A stretch of DNA of 54,638 bases. Origin: Peptostreptococcus sp. D1 (lineage in GTDB: Bacteria > Bacillota > Clostridia > Peptostreptococcales > Peptostreptococcaceae). The notes below the pieces were generated by a model that saw nothing but the letters and a program-made list of their open reading frames with translations, did no database searches and was not told where the DNA came from. The DNA is taken from NCBI RefSeq assembly GCF_900112955.1, contig NZ_FONP01000013.1:1-54638 (forward strand). The letters are read 5' to 3'. Numbering within the stretch: the stretch's first letter is position 1; each line of letters begins with the position of its first letter. Position numbers and translations under genes: made by a program. Shown in pieces: positions 32,232-40,718 of this stretch.

Positions 32232-33284
32232 ATGAAAATATTAGTAATTAACCCAGGCTCCACATCTACAAAGGTTGGCATATATGAGGATTTGAACGAA
32301 GTAATCGTTGAAAATATTAGTATTGCAGTCGAAGAATTGAAGAAATTCAATGATCTTTATGATCAGACAGAAATGAGATTAGAACAGGTTTTAGATTTCT
32401 TAAAGAAAAATAATCTCAAGCCAAAGGATTTGGATGCTATAGTTTCGAGAGGTGGAATGTTACCTCCAGTCCATACCGGTGCTTATGTAGTAGATGACAA
32501 TCTATGTGATATAATGAGAAACAGACCAGCTCAGTTACACGCTTCTAATTTAGGCGCATTGGTTGCAAGAGAGATATCAAAAAAGGGGAATGTGCCTGCA
32601 TATATTTATGATGCGGTTTCTGTCGATGAATTAAGCGATTTGGCTAGGTTATCTGGAATAAAAAAATATCCTAGAAGAAGCTTCTCCCATGCATTAAATA
32701 CTAGAGCTGTTGCAATGAAATATTGTAAAGACAATGGATTAGATTACTACAATTCTTCAATTATAGTGGCACATCTTGGTGGTGGTATTTCTTTGAATTT
32801 TCAAAAAAATGGTCATTTAGTTGATATTTGTTCTTCAGATGAAGCTCCATATTCAACAAATAGAGCCGGCTATCTGCCAATTTATAGCTGTATTACTATA
32901 GCAAAAGAAGAAGGACATATGGCACTTCAAAGATATGAAGATAGTACGGGTGGACTGATATCATATCTAAATACTAATGATGCGAGAGAGGTTGAAAGGA
33001 TGATATCCAATGGAGATGATTACGCCAAGCAAATTTACAAGGGAATGGCATACCAAATAGCGAAATCAATAGCATCATTGTCAGTTGTGGATGATGGTAA
33101 GGTGGATGGAATAATTTTGACAGGAGGAATGGCTTATTCCAAGATGCTTACAGATTGGGTAATAAATAAGGTATCATTTATTGCACCTGTGTCGATATAC
33201 GCTGGTGAGTTCGAGATGAATGCTTTGGCAGCTGGAGGCTACCGAGTTATGAAGGGTGAAGAAGAGGCTGATTTCTTAAAATAA
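32232..33284 (+). CDS. buk: Butyrate kinase
   Basis: A 350-residue ASKHA acid kinase. It makes ATP from butyryl phosphate or related acyl phosphates. Motifs are LVINPGSTSTKVGIYED at the N-terminus, RGGMLPPVHTGAYVV, SIIVAHLGGGISLNF and the C-terminal GIILTGGMAYSK. Together with ptb it completes the acyl-CoA-to-acid ATP-yielding step. GGAGGAG precedes the ATG by 5 bases. Confidence 0.95.
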   Translation: MKILVINPGSTSTKVGIYEDLNEVIVENISIAVEELKKFNDLYDQTEMRLEQVLDFLKKNNLKPKDLDAIVSRGGMLPPVHTGAYVVDDNLCDIMRNRPAQLHASNLGALVAREISKKGNVPAYIYDAVSVDELSDLARLSGIKKYPRRSFSHALNTRAVAMKYCKDNGLDYYNSSIIVAHLGGGISLNFQKNGHLVDICSSDEAPYSTNRAGYLPIYSCITIAKEEGHMALQRYEDSTGGLISYLNTNDAREVERMISNGDDYAKQIYKGMAYQIAKSIASLSVVDDGKVDGIILTGGMAYSKMLTDWVINKVSFIAPVSIYAGEFEMNALAAGGYRVMKGEEEADFLK

Positions 33285-33413
33285 ATAAAAAGGTTTATGG
33301 ATTTCCTTATAATAATCCAAATATATAAATAAGGAGATTGAAAAATATCGTATTTATTACTATATTGCAATTCATGAAAAAATAATAAATTTTCTTAGAA
33401 ATTAGTATATAGT

Positions 33414-34109
33414 ATGATATTTAAGAAGTATTTTATGGGAAAAGATAATTATAAAGGAACAGTTAATGATTATGATTCATTTATTGTATTTTTAGATACA
33501 TTGGCAGTAATAATTTCTGAAATGTTTGGCAAAAACTGTGAGGTAGTGATTTCCGATATTGATAATCCAGCAAAATCTATACTTTCTATTTATAATGGGG
33601 AAGTGACAGGGAGAAAAGTCGGAGATCCATTGTCGACAAGATCTGAAGAGTTAATAGAAAGAAGTAAGGGCGGATATAATATTAACTATAAAAAAGCCAA
33701 TAAGCGAATCAAGAAGGAAATAAAATCTTCAACAATCGTTGTAAAGGCATTTGGAAGGAATTTGTCATTTTGCATTAATTACGACTGTGATGATTTGTGT
33801 TCAATACAAAGTACTCTGAAGAAATTTTTGTCGATGCAGGATGATGTGTATGATGAATTCGACATCTATGACAATGGACAGATTGTGGAACAAAAATTTG
33901 AAATTGAAGTCGAAAAAATGAACAAGTCTATAGTTAGTATGAATAAGGCAGACCGATTGACTTTGATAAGAAACCTGAAAAATTCCGGAGTGTTTAAGAT
34001 ACAAAAAAGCGTTCCTTATATAGCGGAAAAGTTGGGGGTATCAAGGTATACAATCTATAATTATCTAAACGAAATACAAAATGAAAGGACTTCGGATTCT
34101 GAAGAATAA
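33414..34109 (+). CDS. YheO/DauR-like transcriptional regulator
   Basis: A 231-residue regulator. The YheO-like PAS domain spans about residues 20-130 (MFGKNCEVVISDIDNP, YNGEVTGRKVGDPLSTRS) and the C-terminal helix-turn-helix is at about 185-225 (KIQKSVPYIAEKLGVSRYTIYNYL). It differs from bacterial DauR mainly by a long acidic linker around 135-170. The start is unsure: ATG at 33414 lacks a ribosome site, and ATG at 33435 has only a weak AAGAAG. Its position just after ptb-buk suggests control of that module. Confidence 0.8.
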   Translation: MIFKKYFMGKDNYKGTVNDYDSFIVFLDTLAVIISEMFGKNCEVVISDIDNPAKSILSIYNGEVTGRKVGDPLSTRSEELIERSKGGYNINYKKANKRIKKEIKSSTIVVKAFGRNLSFCINYDCDDLCSIQSTLKKFLSMQDDVYDEFDIYDNGQIVEQKFEIEVEKMNKSIVSMNKADRLTLIRNLKNSGVFKIQKSVPYIAEKLGVSRYTIYNYLNEIQNERTSDSEE

Positions 34110-34247
34110 CCACAGTGGGCTATCTATTAAAAAAATGGATCGTAAAAAATAGGAAAATATAAAAAAAATAATAAAATATGTTTAATATGATGTTTTTTGG
34201 GCAAATATATAATACAAACATAATAAATTAAAATACTCAATCTCCCC

Positions 34248-34281
34248 AAATAAGGTTCCTACCCCCTAGGAACCTTATTTA
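34248..34281. terminator. Perfect hairpin between convergent genes
   Basis: A perfect 14-bp stem (34248-34261 with 34267-34280) closes a CCCCC loop. It overlaps the stop codon of the small minus-strand gene. The plus-strand tail is T-rich, the minus-strand tail less so, so termination is clearer for the regulator gene. Confidence 0.75.
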
Positions 34282-34524
34282 CTTTTTAACAAAAGATTTG
34301 CCCAGGTATTTTTTTATATCGTCCTCAGAAGAGAAGTCGTCAATTAATATTTCTTTTCCGGTTTCTTCAAAAACCACCAAAACCTCACAATTTCCTTGTA
34401 GGAAAAATTTTCGAACAGTTTCTTCTTTTATCTCTCTAACCTTTGTGATATTCTTTTTTTCTTTTTCGAAATCCTTTGTGTAATAGCTACCCATGATATT
34501 GATAAATTTCGTATATTTGTTCAT
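34279..34524 (-). CDS. Small hypothetical protein
   Basis: An 81-residue, highly charged soluble protein (MNKYTKFINIMGSYYTKDFEKEKK). It has no recognised domain. It is accepted as a gene because AAGGAG lies 6 bases before its ATG and its stop lies in a terminator hairpin. It is probably transcribed alone. Confidence 0.6.
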   Translation of the reverse strand: MNKYTKFINIMGSYYTKDFEKEKKNITKVREIKEETVRKFFLQGNCEVLVVFEETGKEILIDDFSSEDDIKKYLGKSFVKK

Positions 34525-34645
34525 ATGCCTCTCCTTAAAAAATTAGTATTGTCGTTATTATGAGCTGTGACTATTTTTCATTTTCGGATTTAACCGATTT
34601 CTTTATTTTATTATATATTTTCATTGGTGCTCTTATCAATATTTT

Positions 34646-34671
34646 TTTTCGAAAAAGTAATTTTTCGAAAA
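34646..34671. promoter_or_regulatory. Paired TTTTCGAAAA palindromes
   Basis: Two identical 10-bp palindromes at 34646-34655 and 34662-34671, spaced by 16 bases, lie just upstream of a possible -10 TAAAAT at 34679-34684. They may form an operator for the MBL operon. Confidence 0.35.
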
Positions 34672-34747
34672 TTTGTGGTAAAATATATTTATAGGATTGA
34701 GAAAACATATTGAAATAAAAGATGCATTTTGCAAGGTGGTGTTTTTT

Positions 34748-35698
34748 ATGAAGCTAAACAATATAAAGGGCAATACTCATTGGATAAGAGGTGGAACGAA
34801 TACCGGTATATACGTATTTGAAGATAATACAGTATTGCTAATTGACCCTGGAATCAGTGGCTCTAGGCAGGAAAAAATAATAAAATTATTAGATGAAAAT
34901 AACCTACAGCTCAGGTATATTTTTCTTACTCATGAGCATGAGGACCATGTTGGAGGAATAACCCAGTTGAGGAAAAAATATATAGACGTGACGGTGATAT
35001 CGACAAATAAAGCAAAAATATTGATAGAAAATCCCGATTTGTATATGGATTCAATAATTGGTGGTAGGAGACCTCAAGAGTTGATTGATGTTATTTATAA
35101 ATATATATCTGAACCACATATAGATGACAGAAACTTTAGATGTGTAGATAAGATTGTGTTTCCAAATGATAAGCTGGAAATTAAAGGGCATACATTCAAT
35201 ATTTTCAATTGTGCGGGGCATACAGAAGGGTGTGTTGGAATTGTAACTGACGATGGAGTGGCATTTCTTGGAGATTTATTGATAACAAAAAATTCTTTGG
35301 ATAAATTCGATTTTCTCTTTATGTGTGACTGCAACAGTCAATTAAAGTCACTTGACAATTTGAGAATAGTCGATTTCGAGGTAGCCATATTAGGTCACTC
35401 GAGTGTGATTTTTTCAAAGCAAGAGGCATTGGAATTGGCTGATTATAACAATAATGTATTGATGGAGCACATTTCGTTCATCTTGACTGTTATGGAAAAT
35501 CCAATTACCTTTGATGAGTTAATAGGTATTATTGTAAGAGAAAAAAATTTGAGATGTAACTATATTGCATATATTGAATATAGAAATTCTCTAAATGCGC
35601 TTATTTCATATTTGTTGGATAAGGGTGCTATAAAGTATATATTCGATAATTTTGTGATGAAATATGTAATATCAACTGAAGCAAGAGAAAATGATTAA
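34748..35698 (+). CDS. MBL-fold metallo-hydrolase
   Basis: A 316-residue metallo-beta-lactamase-fold enzyme. The metal motif THEHEDH gives His62, His64, Asp66 and His67; NCAGHTEGC supplies the next His, and LGHS the last. The C-terminal third (about 230-316) is a helical domain rich in aromatic residues and unlike plain glyoxalase II. The substrate is unknown. ATG at 34748 follows AAGGTGGTG by 6 bases; the longer frame from 34697 is rejected. It starts an operon with a RelQ-type synthetase and a two-domain phosphatase. Confidence 0.82.
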   Translation: MKLNNIKGNTHWIRGGTNTGIYVFEDNTVLLIDPGISGSRQEKIIKLLDENNLQLRYIFLTHEHEDHVGGITQLRKKYIDVTVISTNKAKILIENPDLYMDSIIGGRRPQELIDVIYKYISEPHIDDRNFRCVDKIVFPNDKLEIKGHTFNIFNCAGHTEGCVGIVTDDGVAFLGDLLITKNSLDKFDFLFMCDCNSQLKSLDNLRIVDFEVAILGHSSVIFSKQEALELADYNNNVLMEHISFILTVMENPITFDELIGIIVREKNLRCNYIAYIEYRNSLNALISYLLDKGAIKYIFDNFVMKYVISTEAREND

Positions 35699-35714
35699 AT
35701 AAACGGAGGATAAG

Positions 35715-36530
35715 ATGGATTATCAGAAATGGGTAGAGATCATAGGACCATACTCAAACGCAGTAGAGGAATTAAAAATTAAATTTAGGAATATCAGAAA
35801 AGAATATCTGGATATGGGTCAGCATTCTCCTATTGAATTCGTTACTGGTAGAACAAAAAAAATATCTTCAATAATGGCAAAAATGAAAAAATTAGATACA
35901 AAGAATATTGAAGAGGATATAGAGGACATTGCTGGAATTAGATTGATGTGTCAATTTGTTGAGGATATTTATACAATTGTAGATATTGTAAAAAAAAGAA
36001 CAGATATGCGAATTGTCAATGAAAAGGACTATATCAATAACTCAAAAGAGAGTGGCTACAGAAGTTATCACCTTATTATAATGTATCCGATTAATACTAT
36101 TGAAGGCTATAGAGAGGTTCAATGTGAAATTCAGATTAGAACTTTGGCGATGAATTTTTGGGCAACTATTGAGCATTCGCTAAAATACAAATACGATCAT
36201 TATATACCCGATGATTTGGCAACAAGATTGAAAAGAGCGGCCGATGCAGCTTTTAGACTCGATCAAGAGATGGGTGAGATAAGAGAAGAAATAATAAAGG
36301 CACAGGAGCTATTCACCGAAAAAGAATATGCTACAACAGATGCTTTTTCTAGGGTGCAAAAATTAAAAGAGCTAGGCGATTTAGAAAATTATTTCTTGTA
36401 TAGACATAGGTTAAATATAATGTCTAGCAAAAATGATATTCAAGGAATTATTGAACTGAAAAGAGAACTAGATGGAGTTTTAAAGGACAAAAGCTTTGTT
36501 AAATTGAGTGTCAATTCTGATAGAGCTTAA
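35715..36530 (+). CDS. Small alarmone synthetase, RelQ-like GTP pyrophosphokinase
   Basis: A 271-residue small (p)ppGpp synthetase. The synthetase domain is visible through FVTGRTKKISSIMAKM, DIEDIAGIRLMCQFVEDIYTIV, SGYRSYHLII and VQCEIQIRTLAMNFWATIEHSLKYK, with no hydrolase, TGS or ACT domain. The C-terminal helices (AADAAFRLDQEMGEIREEI) are those that build the RelQ-type tetramer. It makes ppGpp and pppGpp from ATP and GDP/GTP. GGAGGAT lies 6 bases before the ATG. The flanking hydrolase genes suggest a nucleotide-related setting. Confidence 0.92.
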   Translation: MDYQKWVEIIGPYSNAVEELKIKFRNIRKEYLDMGQHSPIEFVTGRTKKISSIMAKMKKLDTKNIEEDIEDIAGIRLMCQFVEDIYTIVDIVKKRTDMRIVNEKDYINNSKESGYRSYHLIIMYPINTIEGYREVQCEIQIRTLAMNFWATIEHSLKYKYDHYIPDDLATRLKRAADAAFRLDQEMGEIREEIIKAQELFTEKEYATTDAFSRVQKLKELGDLENYFLYRHRLNIMSSKNDIQGIIELKRELDGVLKDKSFVKLSVNSDRA

Positions 36531-36566
36531 TAATGCCAAAGAAAATTTATGGAAATGGAGATGTAT

Positions 36567-37820
36567 ATGAGATTATTTGCAATAGGTGACTTGCATCTGT
36601 CTACATCTGTTGATAAACCGATGACTATATTTGGGGAATGTTGGAAAAATCATGAAGAAAAAATTTTTTCGAATTGGAATAGGGTCGTCGAGGATGAAGA
36701 CATTGTATTTGTTGTGGGCGATATTTCGTGGGCATCAAATTTAAAAGAGGCTCAGCAAGATTTGGATAAAATATACAAACGTAAGGGAACAAAGTTTTTT
36801 ATTAAAGGAAATCATGATTACTGGTGGACTACAGCGACAGGCTTGAGTAAGCTTTATGATGAGAGTATGGTTTTTATGAATACGAACTATAAGATTATAG
36901 GTGAGTATGCAATATGTGGTACAAGAGGATGGACCATACCCAATGACATAAAGTTTGATGAAAAGGATGATGAGATATATAAACGAGAGGCTCATAGGCT
37001 AAAATTGTCTCTTGAGTCGGCGAGAAAGGATGGATTTAGAAAATATATAGTTCTAATGCACTATCCGCCTATAAACAAGTATTTGGATGAAACATTGTTT
37101 TCGAATATCATAAGAGAATTTGGACCTGATCATGTAATATATGGACATCTCCATGGGGAAGAGAGCTTTGATTTCGGATTTCAAGGTTTATATAGAGGTA
37201 CAGAATACCATCTCGTTTCATCAGACTATTTAAACTTTGAGTTAAAAGAAATTAAGCCGAGACCAACAATATGCGTAGATATTGATGGTACGATAATAGA
37301 TCCATATTTCTTTATTCCATATCTAAATAATTTAAATGGAGTGAATATAGATAAGAAGGAATACACTTCAATTAAATGGACTGATACTTACGGAGATAGA
37401 TTTGGAAGCTTGTACAGAAATTTCGATACAATTTTTACCTATGTGTACGAGGAAGCAAAGCTGCTGCCAAATGTATTGGAGGCAATTGAAATGTTGGAAC
37501 ACAGAGGTTATAATATATATTTTGTAACTGCTAGGGACACAAAAATTGATTCTATTACAAAAAAGTGGATAGAGAAAAATGGAATGAATCCCAATAGAGT
37601 TATTTCCTTAGGAACGAAAAATAAGGTGAATATTGCAAAAAAGCTTGGATGCGATGTATTTATTGAGGATGATCCGGAAAACATAGAGCAATTATTGTCT
37701 GCTGGATTTGATGTAATTGCGTTGGATACAAATTACAATAGAGGTGTAACAGGAGAGAGGTTGACTAGGGTTTCAAATTGGGAAGAAATCATGGGAATAT
37801 TCGATGATAAAGATAAGTGA
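36567..37820 (+). CDS. Fusion of calcineurin-like phosphoesterase and HAD-type phosphatase
   Basis: A 417-residue two-domain protein. Residues 1-232 form a calcineurin-like phosphoesterase with a complete metal site: Asp8 and His10 (GDLHLS), Asp52 (GDISWA), Asn82-His83 (GNHDYWW), His165 (MHYPP), His193 and His195 (GHLHGE). Residues 233-417 form a HAD domain with nucleophile Asp238 and Asp240 (VDIDGTIID), VTARD as motif II and FIEDDPENI as motif IV, in the style of 5'(3')-deoxyribonucleotidases. Both sites look intact, so two phosphatase activities are likely. ATG at 36567 follows GGAG by 6 bases. It is last in the MBL-RelQ operon; nucleotide turnover is a plausible but unproven role. Confidence 0.82.
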   Translation: MRLFAIGDLHLSTSVDKPMTIFGECWKNHEEKIFSNWNRVVEDEDIVFVVGDISWASNLKEAQQDLDKIYKRKGTKFFIKGNHDYWWTTATGLSKLYDESMVFMNTNYKIIGEYAICGTRGWTIPNDIKFDEKDDEIYKREAHRLKLSLESARKDGFRKYIVLMHYPPINKYLDETLFSNIIREFGPDHVIYGHLHGEESFDFGFQGLYRGTEYHLVSSDYLNFELKEIKPRPTICVDIDGTIIDPYFFIPYLNNLNGVNIDKKEYTSIKWTDTYGDRFGSLYRNFDTIFTYVYEEAKLLPNVLEAIEMLEHRGYNIYFVTARDTKIDSITKKWIEKNGMNPNRVISLGTKNKVNIAKKLGCDVFIEDDPENIEQLLSAGFDVIALDTNYNRGVTGERLTRVSNWEEIMGIFDDKDK

Positions 37821-37900
37821 TATTAAACCTGGAACAAATTGTATAATCTCATAAAATGTATAATGAACTGGAAGGTATAGCAGACAGAATATAGTTATTA

Positions 37901-37955
37901 AAAAAAGGGCTCGCAGCACTCTTTTTCATGATATTTGGAGTGTGCGAGCTTTTTT
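37901..37955. terminator. Bidirectional terminator, GCTCGC type
   Basis: GCTCGCA (37909-37915) and CACTC (37917-37921) pair with GAGTG (37938-37942) and TGCGAGC (37943-37949), with one bulge. An A run precedes and a T run follows, between convergent genes. Confidence 0.88.
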
Positions 37956-38032
37956 GATTGGAGCCATTTTAATGGTCAGTCATAGCCTTTTTCAATTTGT
38001 TTAATAAAACAAAATTTTCGGTTTTATAAAGT

Positions 38033-38956
38033 TTATAGAGAATTTTTTGATCCTAATACATTGTCTATCTTTCCAAGTACAACATTTTTTATTGCTGCTC
38101 TACCTGCACCAAGATATTTTCTTGGATCAAATTCTTTTGGATTTTCAGCAAAGAATTTTCTTAATGCAGCAGTCATAGCTAATCTTAAGTCAGTATCCAT
38201 ATTTATTTTACAAACTGCCATAGATGATGCTTTTCTAAGCATTTCAACTGGTATTCCTTTTGCTCCAGCAATATCTCCGCCAAATTGATTACAAGTAGCA
38301 ACTGCTTCCTGATCAACTGCGGAAGCGCCATGAAGAACTATCGGGAAATTTGGTAATTTGTTCTGGATATCTTCAAGAATATCAAATCTAAGCTTTGCTT
38401 CACCTTTAAATTTAAATGCACCATGAGAAGTACCAATTGCAATGGCAAGTGAATCAACACCTGTTCTGTTTACAAAATCAACAGCTTGATCTGGATCAGT
38501 ATACTGATGAACATCACTAGTTACATCATCCTCTGTTCCTGCAAGTACGCCTAGCTCTGCTTCTACAGTAACATCGAATTTATGAGCGTATTCAACGACC
38601 TTCTTAGTTATTGCCACGTTTTCTTCGTAATCAAAATGTGAGCCATCTATCATAACTGAAGAAAAACCAGCATCTATAACTCTTTTCGCCATTTCAAAAT
38701 CCGGACCATGATCTAGGTGAAGAGCACAGTCAACACCAATTTCGTCAGATGCAGTTTTTACCAGCGAAACTAATGTGTCAACTCCAGCATAGTTGATTGC
38801 GGATTTTGATGCCTGAATAATTACAGCAGAATTTCTTTCTTTGCATGCTTCAAGAACACCCTGAAGCTGTTCTAAATTACTGATGTTAAAAGCACCAATG
38901 GAGTAACCTCCTTCGTATGCTTTTCTAAACATTTCTTTTGTATTAATTAATGCCAT
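38033..38956 (-). CDS. fba: Fructose-bisphosphate aldolase, class II
   Basis: A 307-residue zinc-dependent aldolase that cleaves fructose-1,6-bisphosphate. Metal and substrate motifs are ALHLDHGPDFE, AELGVLAGTEDDV, IAIGTSHGAFKFKGEAKL and VLHGASAV with INMDTDLRLAM. AGGAGGA precedes the ATG by 6 bases. It is transcribed alone from an extended -10 promoter, away from the other glycolytic genes. Confidence 0.95.
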   Translation of the reverse strand: MALINTKEMFRKAYEGGYSIGAFNISNLEQLQGVLEACKERNSAVIIQASKSAINYAGVDTLVSLVKTASDEIGVDCALHLDHGPDFEMAKRVIDAGFSSVMIDGSHFDYEENVAITKKVVEYAHKFDVTVEAELGVLAGTEDDVTSDVHQYTDPDQAVDFVNRTGVDSLAIAIGTSHGAFKFKGEAKLRFDILEDIQNKLPNFPIVLHGASAVDQEAVATCNQFGGDIAGAKGIPVEMLRKASSMAVCKINMDTDLRLAMTAALRKFFAENPKEFDPRKYLGAGRAAIKNVVLGKIDNVLGSKNSL

Positions 38957-38998
38957 GATTTCCTCCTTTAAAACTTATAAAACTTACCCATCACTTAG

Positions 38999-39007
38999 AT
39001 TATACCA
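38999..39007 (-). promoter_or_regulatory. fba promoter, extended -10
   Basis: TGGTATAAT on the minus strand, about 43 bases before the ATG. The -35 is weak. Confidence 0.6.
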
Positions 39008-39053
39008 AAAAAAATATAAACACACACTAAATTTAAAAAAATAAATAATTCTA

Positions 39054-39082
39054 TTGACAATTATTCCGAAATATCGTATCAT
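39054..39082 (+). promoter_or_regulatory. Promoter of the glycosyltransferase gene
   Basis: -35 TTGACA at 39054-39059 and -10 TATCAT at 39077-39082 with a 17-base spacer. The leader would be about 190 bases. Confidence 0.6.
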
Positions 39083-39277
39083 TGTGTTAGTTAATTAATA
39101 CAGTGAAGCGAAATTTACAGCTCTGTAAACAATAATTAAGAAAATCTTAAGATTTATATGAGGTATTTATTTAGAAATAAGTAATATAATATATTTAATA
39201 CAAAAATGTAAAAATTATTGTAAAAAATTGTGAGGGAAAAATATAGACCAAGATAAAATAAAGTAAGGAGGATTGGC
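39083..39277 (+). other. Leader of the glycosyltransferase gene
   Basis: No gene. TTTACAG at 39114-39120 and CTGTAAA at 39123-39129 form a 7-bp hairpin with a two-base gap, just after the predicted transcription start. It could be an operator or an RNA hairpin. A TATAAT at 39185-39190 lacks a -35. Confidence 0.4.
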
Positions 39278-40450
39278 ATGAAAATTTTAATATTAACTGC
39301 AAAATATGGAATGGGTCATATGTCTGTAGCTAAGTCTATTAGTGACGATATTTTAAAATATAATAGTGCGGCAGAAATTTCAGTAGTTGATTTGTATAAG
39401 TATTCAATGCCTGTCTTATCAGATTACTTGTATTCTTTCTTCGGAGCAATGTTAAAATATTCGAGCAAGACGTACATTAAGTACTATAATAGCTCAGACA
39501 AGAGTACTGAGAATATAGACTTGATTACAAGAAAGCTATCATATTCTGTTGAGAGATTGGTTATGGAAGAAAGCCCTGATGTCTTGATTTCAACTTTTCC
39601 AATCATATCTAAGGCTGTGTCATTATACAAAGAAAGAATGTCTGTAGATATACCTTTGATCACTTGTATTACTGACGTGAGTAGTCACTATGAATGGATT
39701 TCAAAGAATACAGATAAATATATTGTTCCCTGTGTTGATGTGAAATATGATTTGATTAAGAAAGGTGTTAATCCTGATAGAATAGTTGTTTATGGGATAC
39801 CAATTTCAAAGAAATTTAGAGAATCATTTACTCAGCAAGCTTTTTCAGAGCTTCACTCGAATTTGGTGAATATTTCAAAATACAACAGGAAGAAAGAGTT
39901 GCTTATTATGGGTGGAGGACTTGGTATTTTACCAAAGACTCAGGATTTTTACAAAAAACTCAATTCGACTGATGGTTTACATGTAACAATAGTTACTGGA
40001 AATAACAGAAAAATGTATAATTCGTTAAAGGATAGATATGAAAATATAACGGTTCTTGGATATTCTGAAAATGTTTCGGAATTGATGTACAAGGCTGATT
40101 GTGTTGTAACTAAACCTGGTGGAATTACCTTGTTTGAGTCTATTTATTCATTGACACCGATTATTTCATTTATGACAGAGCTTCCAAACGAGTTGAGAAA
40201 TATTGATTTTATTGAGGATAATAATTTTGGGATTTCGCTTCATTCAAAAGCTGAGGAAAATGTTGATAGAATTATTAAATTCATCAATGATAGGGATAAA
40301 ATTGAGGGAATGAAGATGTCCATGACAAAATTTGTGAATTCGTTGGATTCGGATTATTTTGATAATTATCTTCAGGATATCCACGAATTGAATGAAATTT
40401 ATGGAAATGAGAAATATGCGTATAAGATAGGGAAAATAGCTCAGAAATAA
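39278..40450 (+). CDS. Family 28-type glycosyltransferase, diacylglycerol glucosyltransferase-like
   Basis: A 390-residue GT28-type enzyme of the MGDG synthase/UgtP group. The N-terminus MKILILTAKYGMGHMSVAKSI is the acceptor-domain motif, and the sugar-nucleotide domain has LLIMGGGLGILPK and DCVVTKPGGITLFES. Relatives transfer glucose from UDP-glucose to diacylglycerol to make membrane glycolipid anchors. AAGGAGG precedes the ATG by 8 bases. A terminator separates it from the following deacetylase gene. Confidence 0.87.
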   Translation: MKILILTAKYGMGHMSVAKSISDDILKYNSAAEISVVDLYKYSMPVLSDYLYSFFGAMLKYSSKTYIKYYNSSDKSTENIDLITRKLSYSVERLVMEESPDVLISTFPIISKAVSLYKERMSVDIPLITCITDVSSHYEWISKNTDKYIVPCVDVKYDLIKKGVNPDRIVVYGIPISKKFRESFTQQAFSELHSNLVNISKYNRKKELLIMGGGLGILPKTQDFYKKLNSTDGLHVTIVTGNNRKMYNSLKDRYENITVLGYSENVSELMYKADCVVTKPGGITLFESIYSLTPIISFMTELPNELRNIDFIEDNNFGISLHSKAEENVDRIIKFINDRDKIEGMKMSMTKFVNSLDSDYFDNYLQDIHELNEIYGNEKYAYKIGKIAQK

Positions 40451-40584
40451 TTGAGTTTATAGGGGAATTATAAGAAATATATATTTGATCGTAATGCCGA
40501 TAGATGCAATATGATGTGTTGCGATTAAACAACTTGATAGACAGCGATAGTTTAAAAAATAACTAATACATCATTTTACTTTTG

Positions 40585-40622
40585 GTTGCTTCTAGATTAC
40601 TTGGAAGCAACTATTTTTTTTA
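40585..40622 (+). terminator. Terminator after the glycosyltransferase gene
   Basis: GTTGCTTC at 40585-40592 pairs with GAAGCAAC at 40604-40611, followed by TATTTTTTTT. Confidence 0.85.
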
Positions 40623-40718
40623 AAAAATGAAAAATTAAAATAAAGTATTAAGGATGAAAAATTTTTCAAATAAGTGTATAATATAGTTATTAGGAATCTT
40701 TTTTCTGGAGGTGATAAG

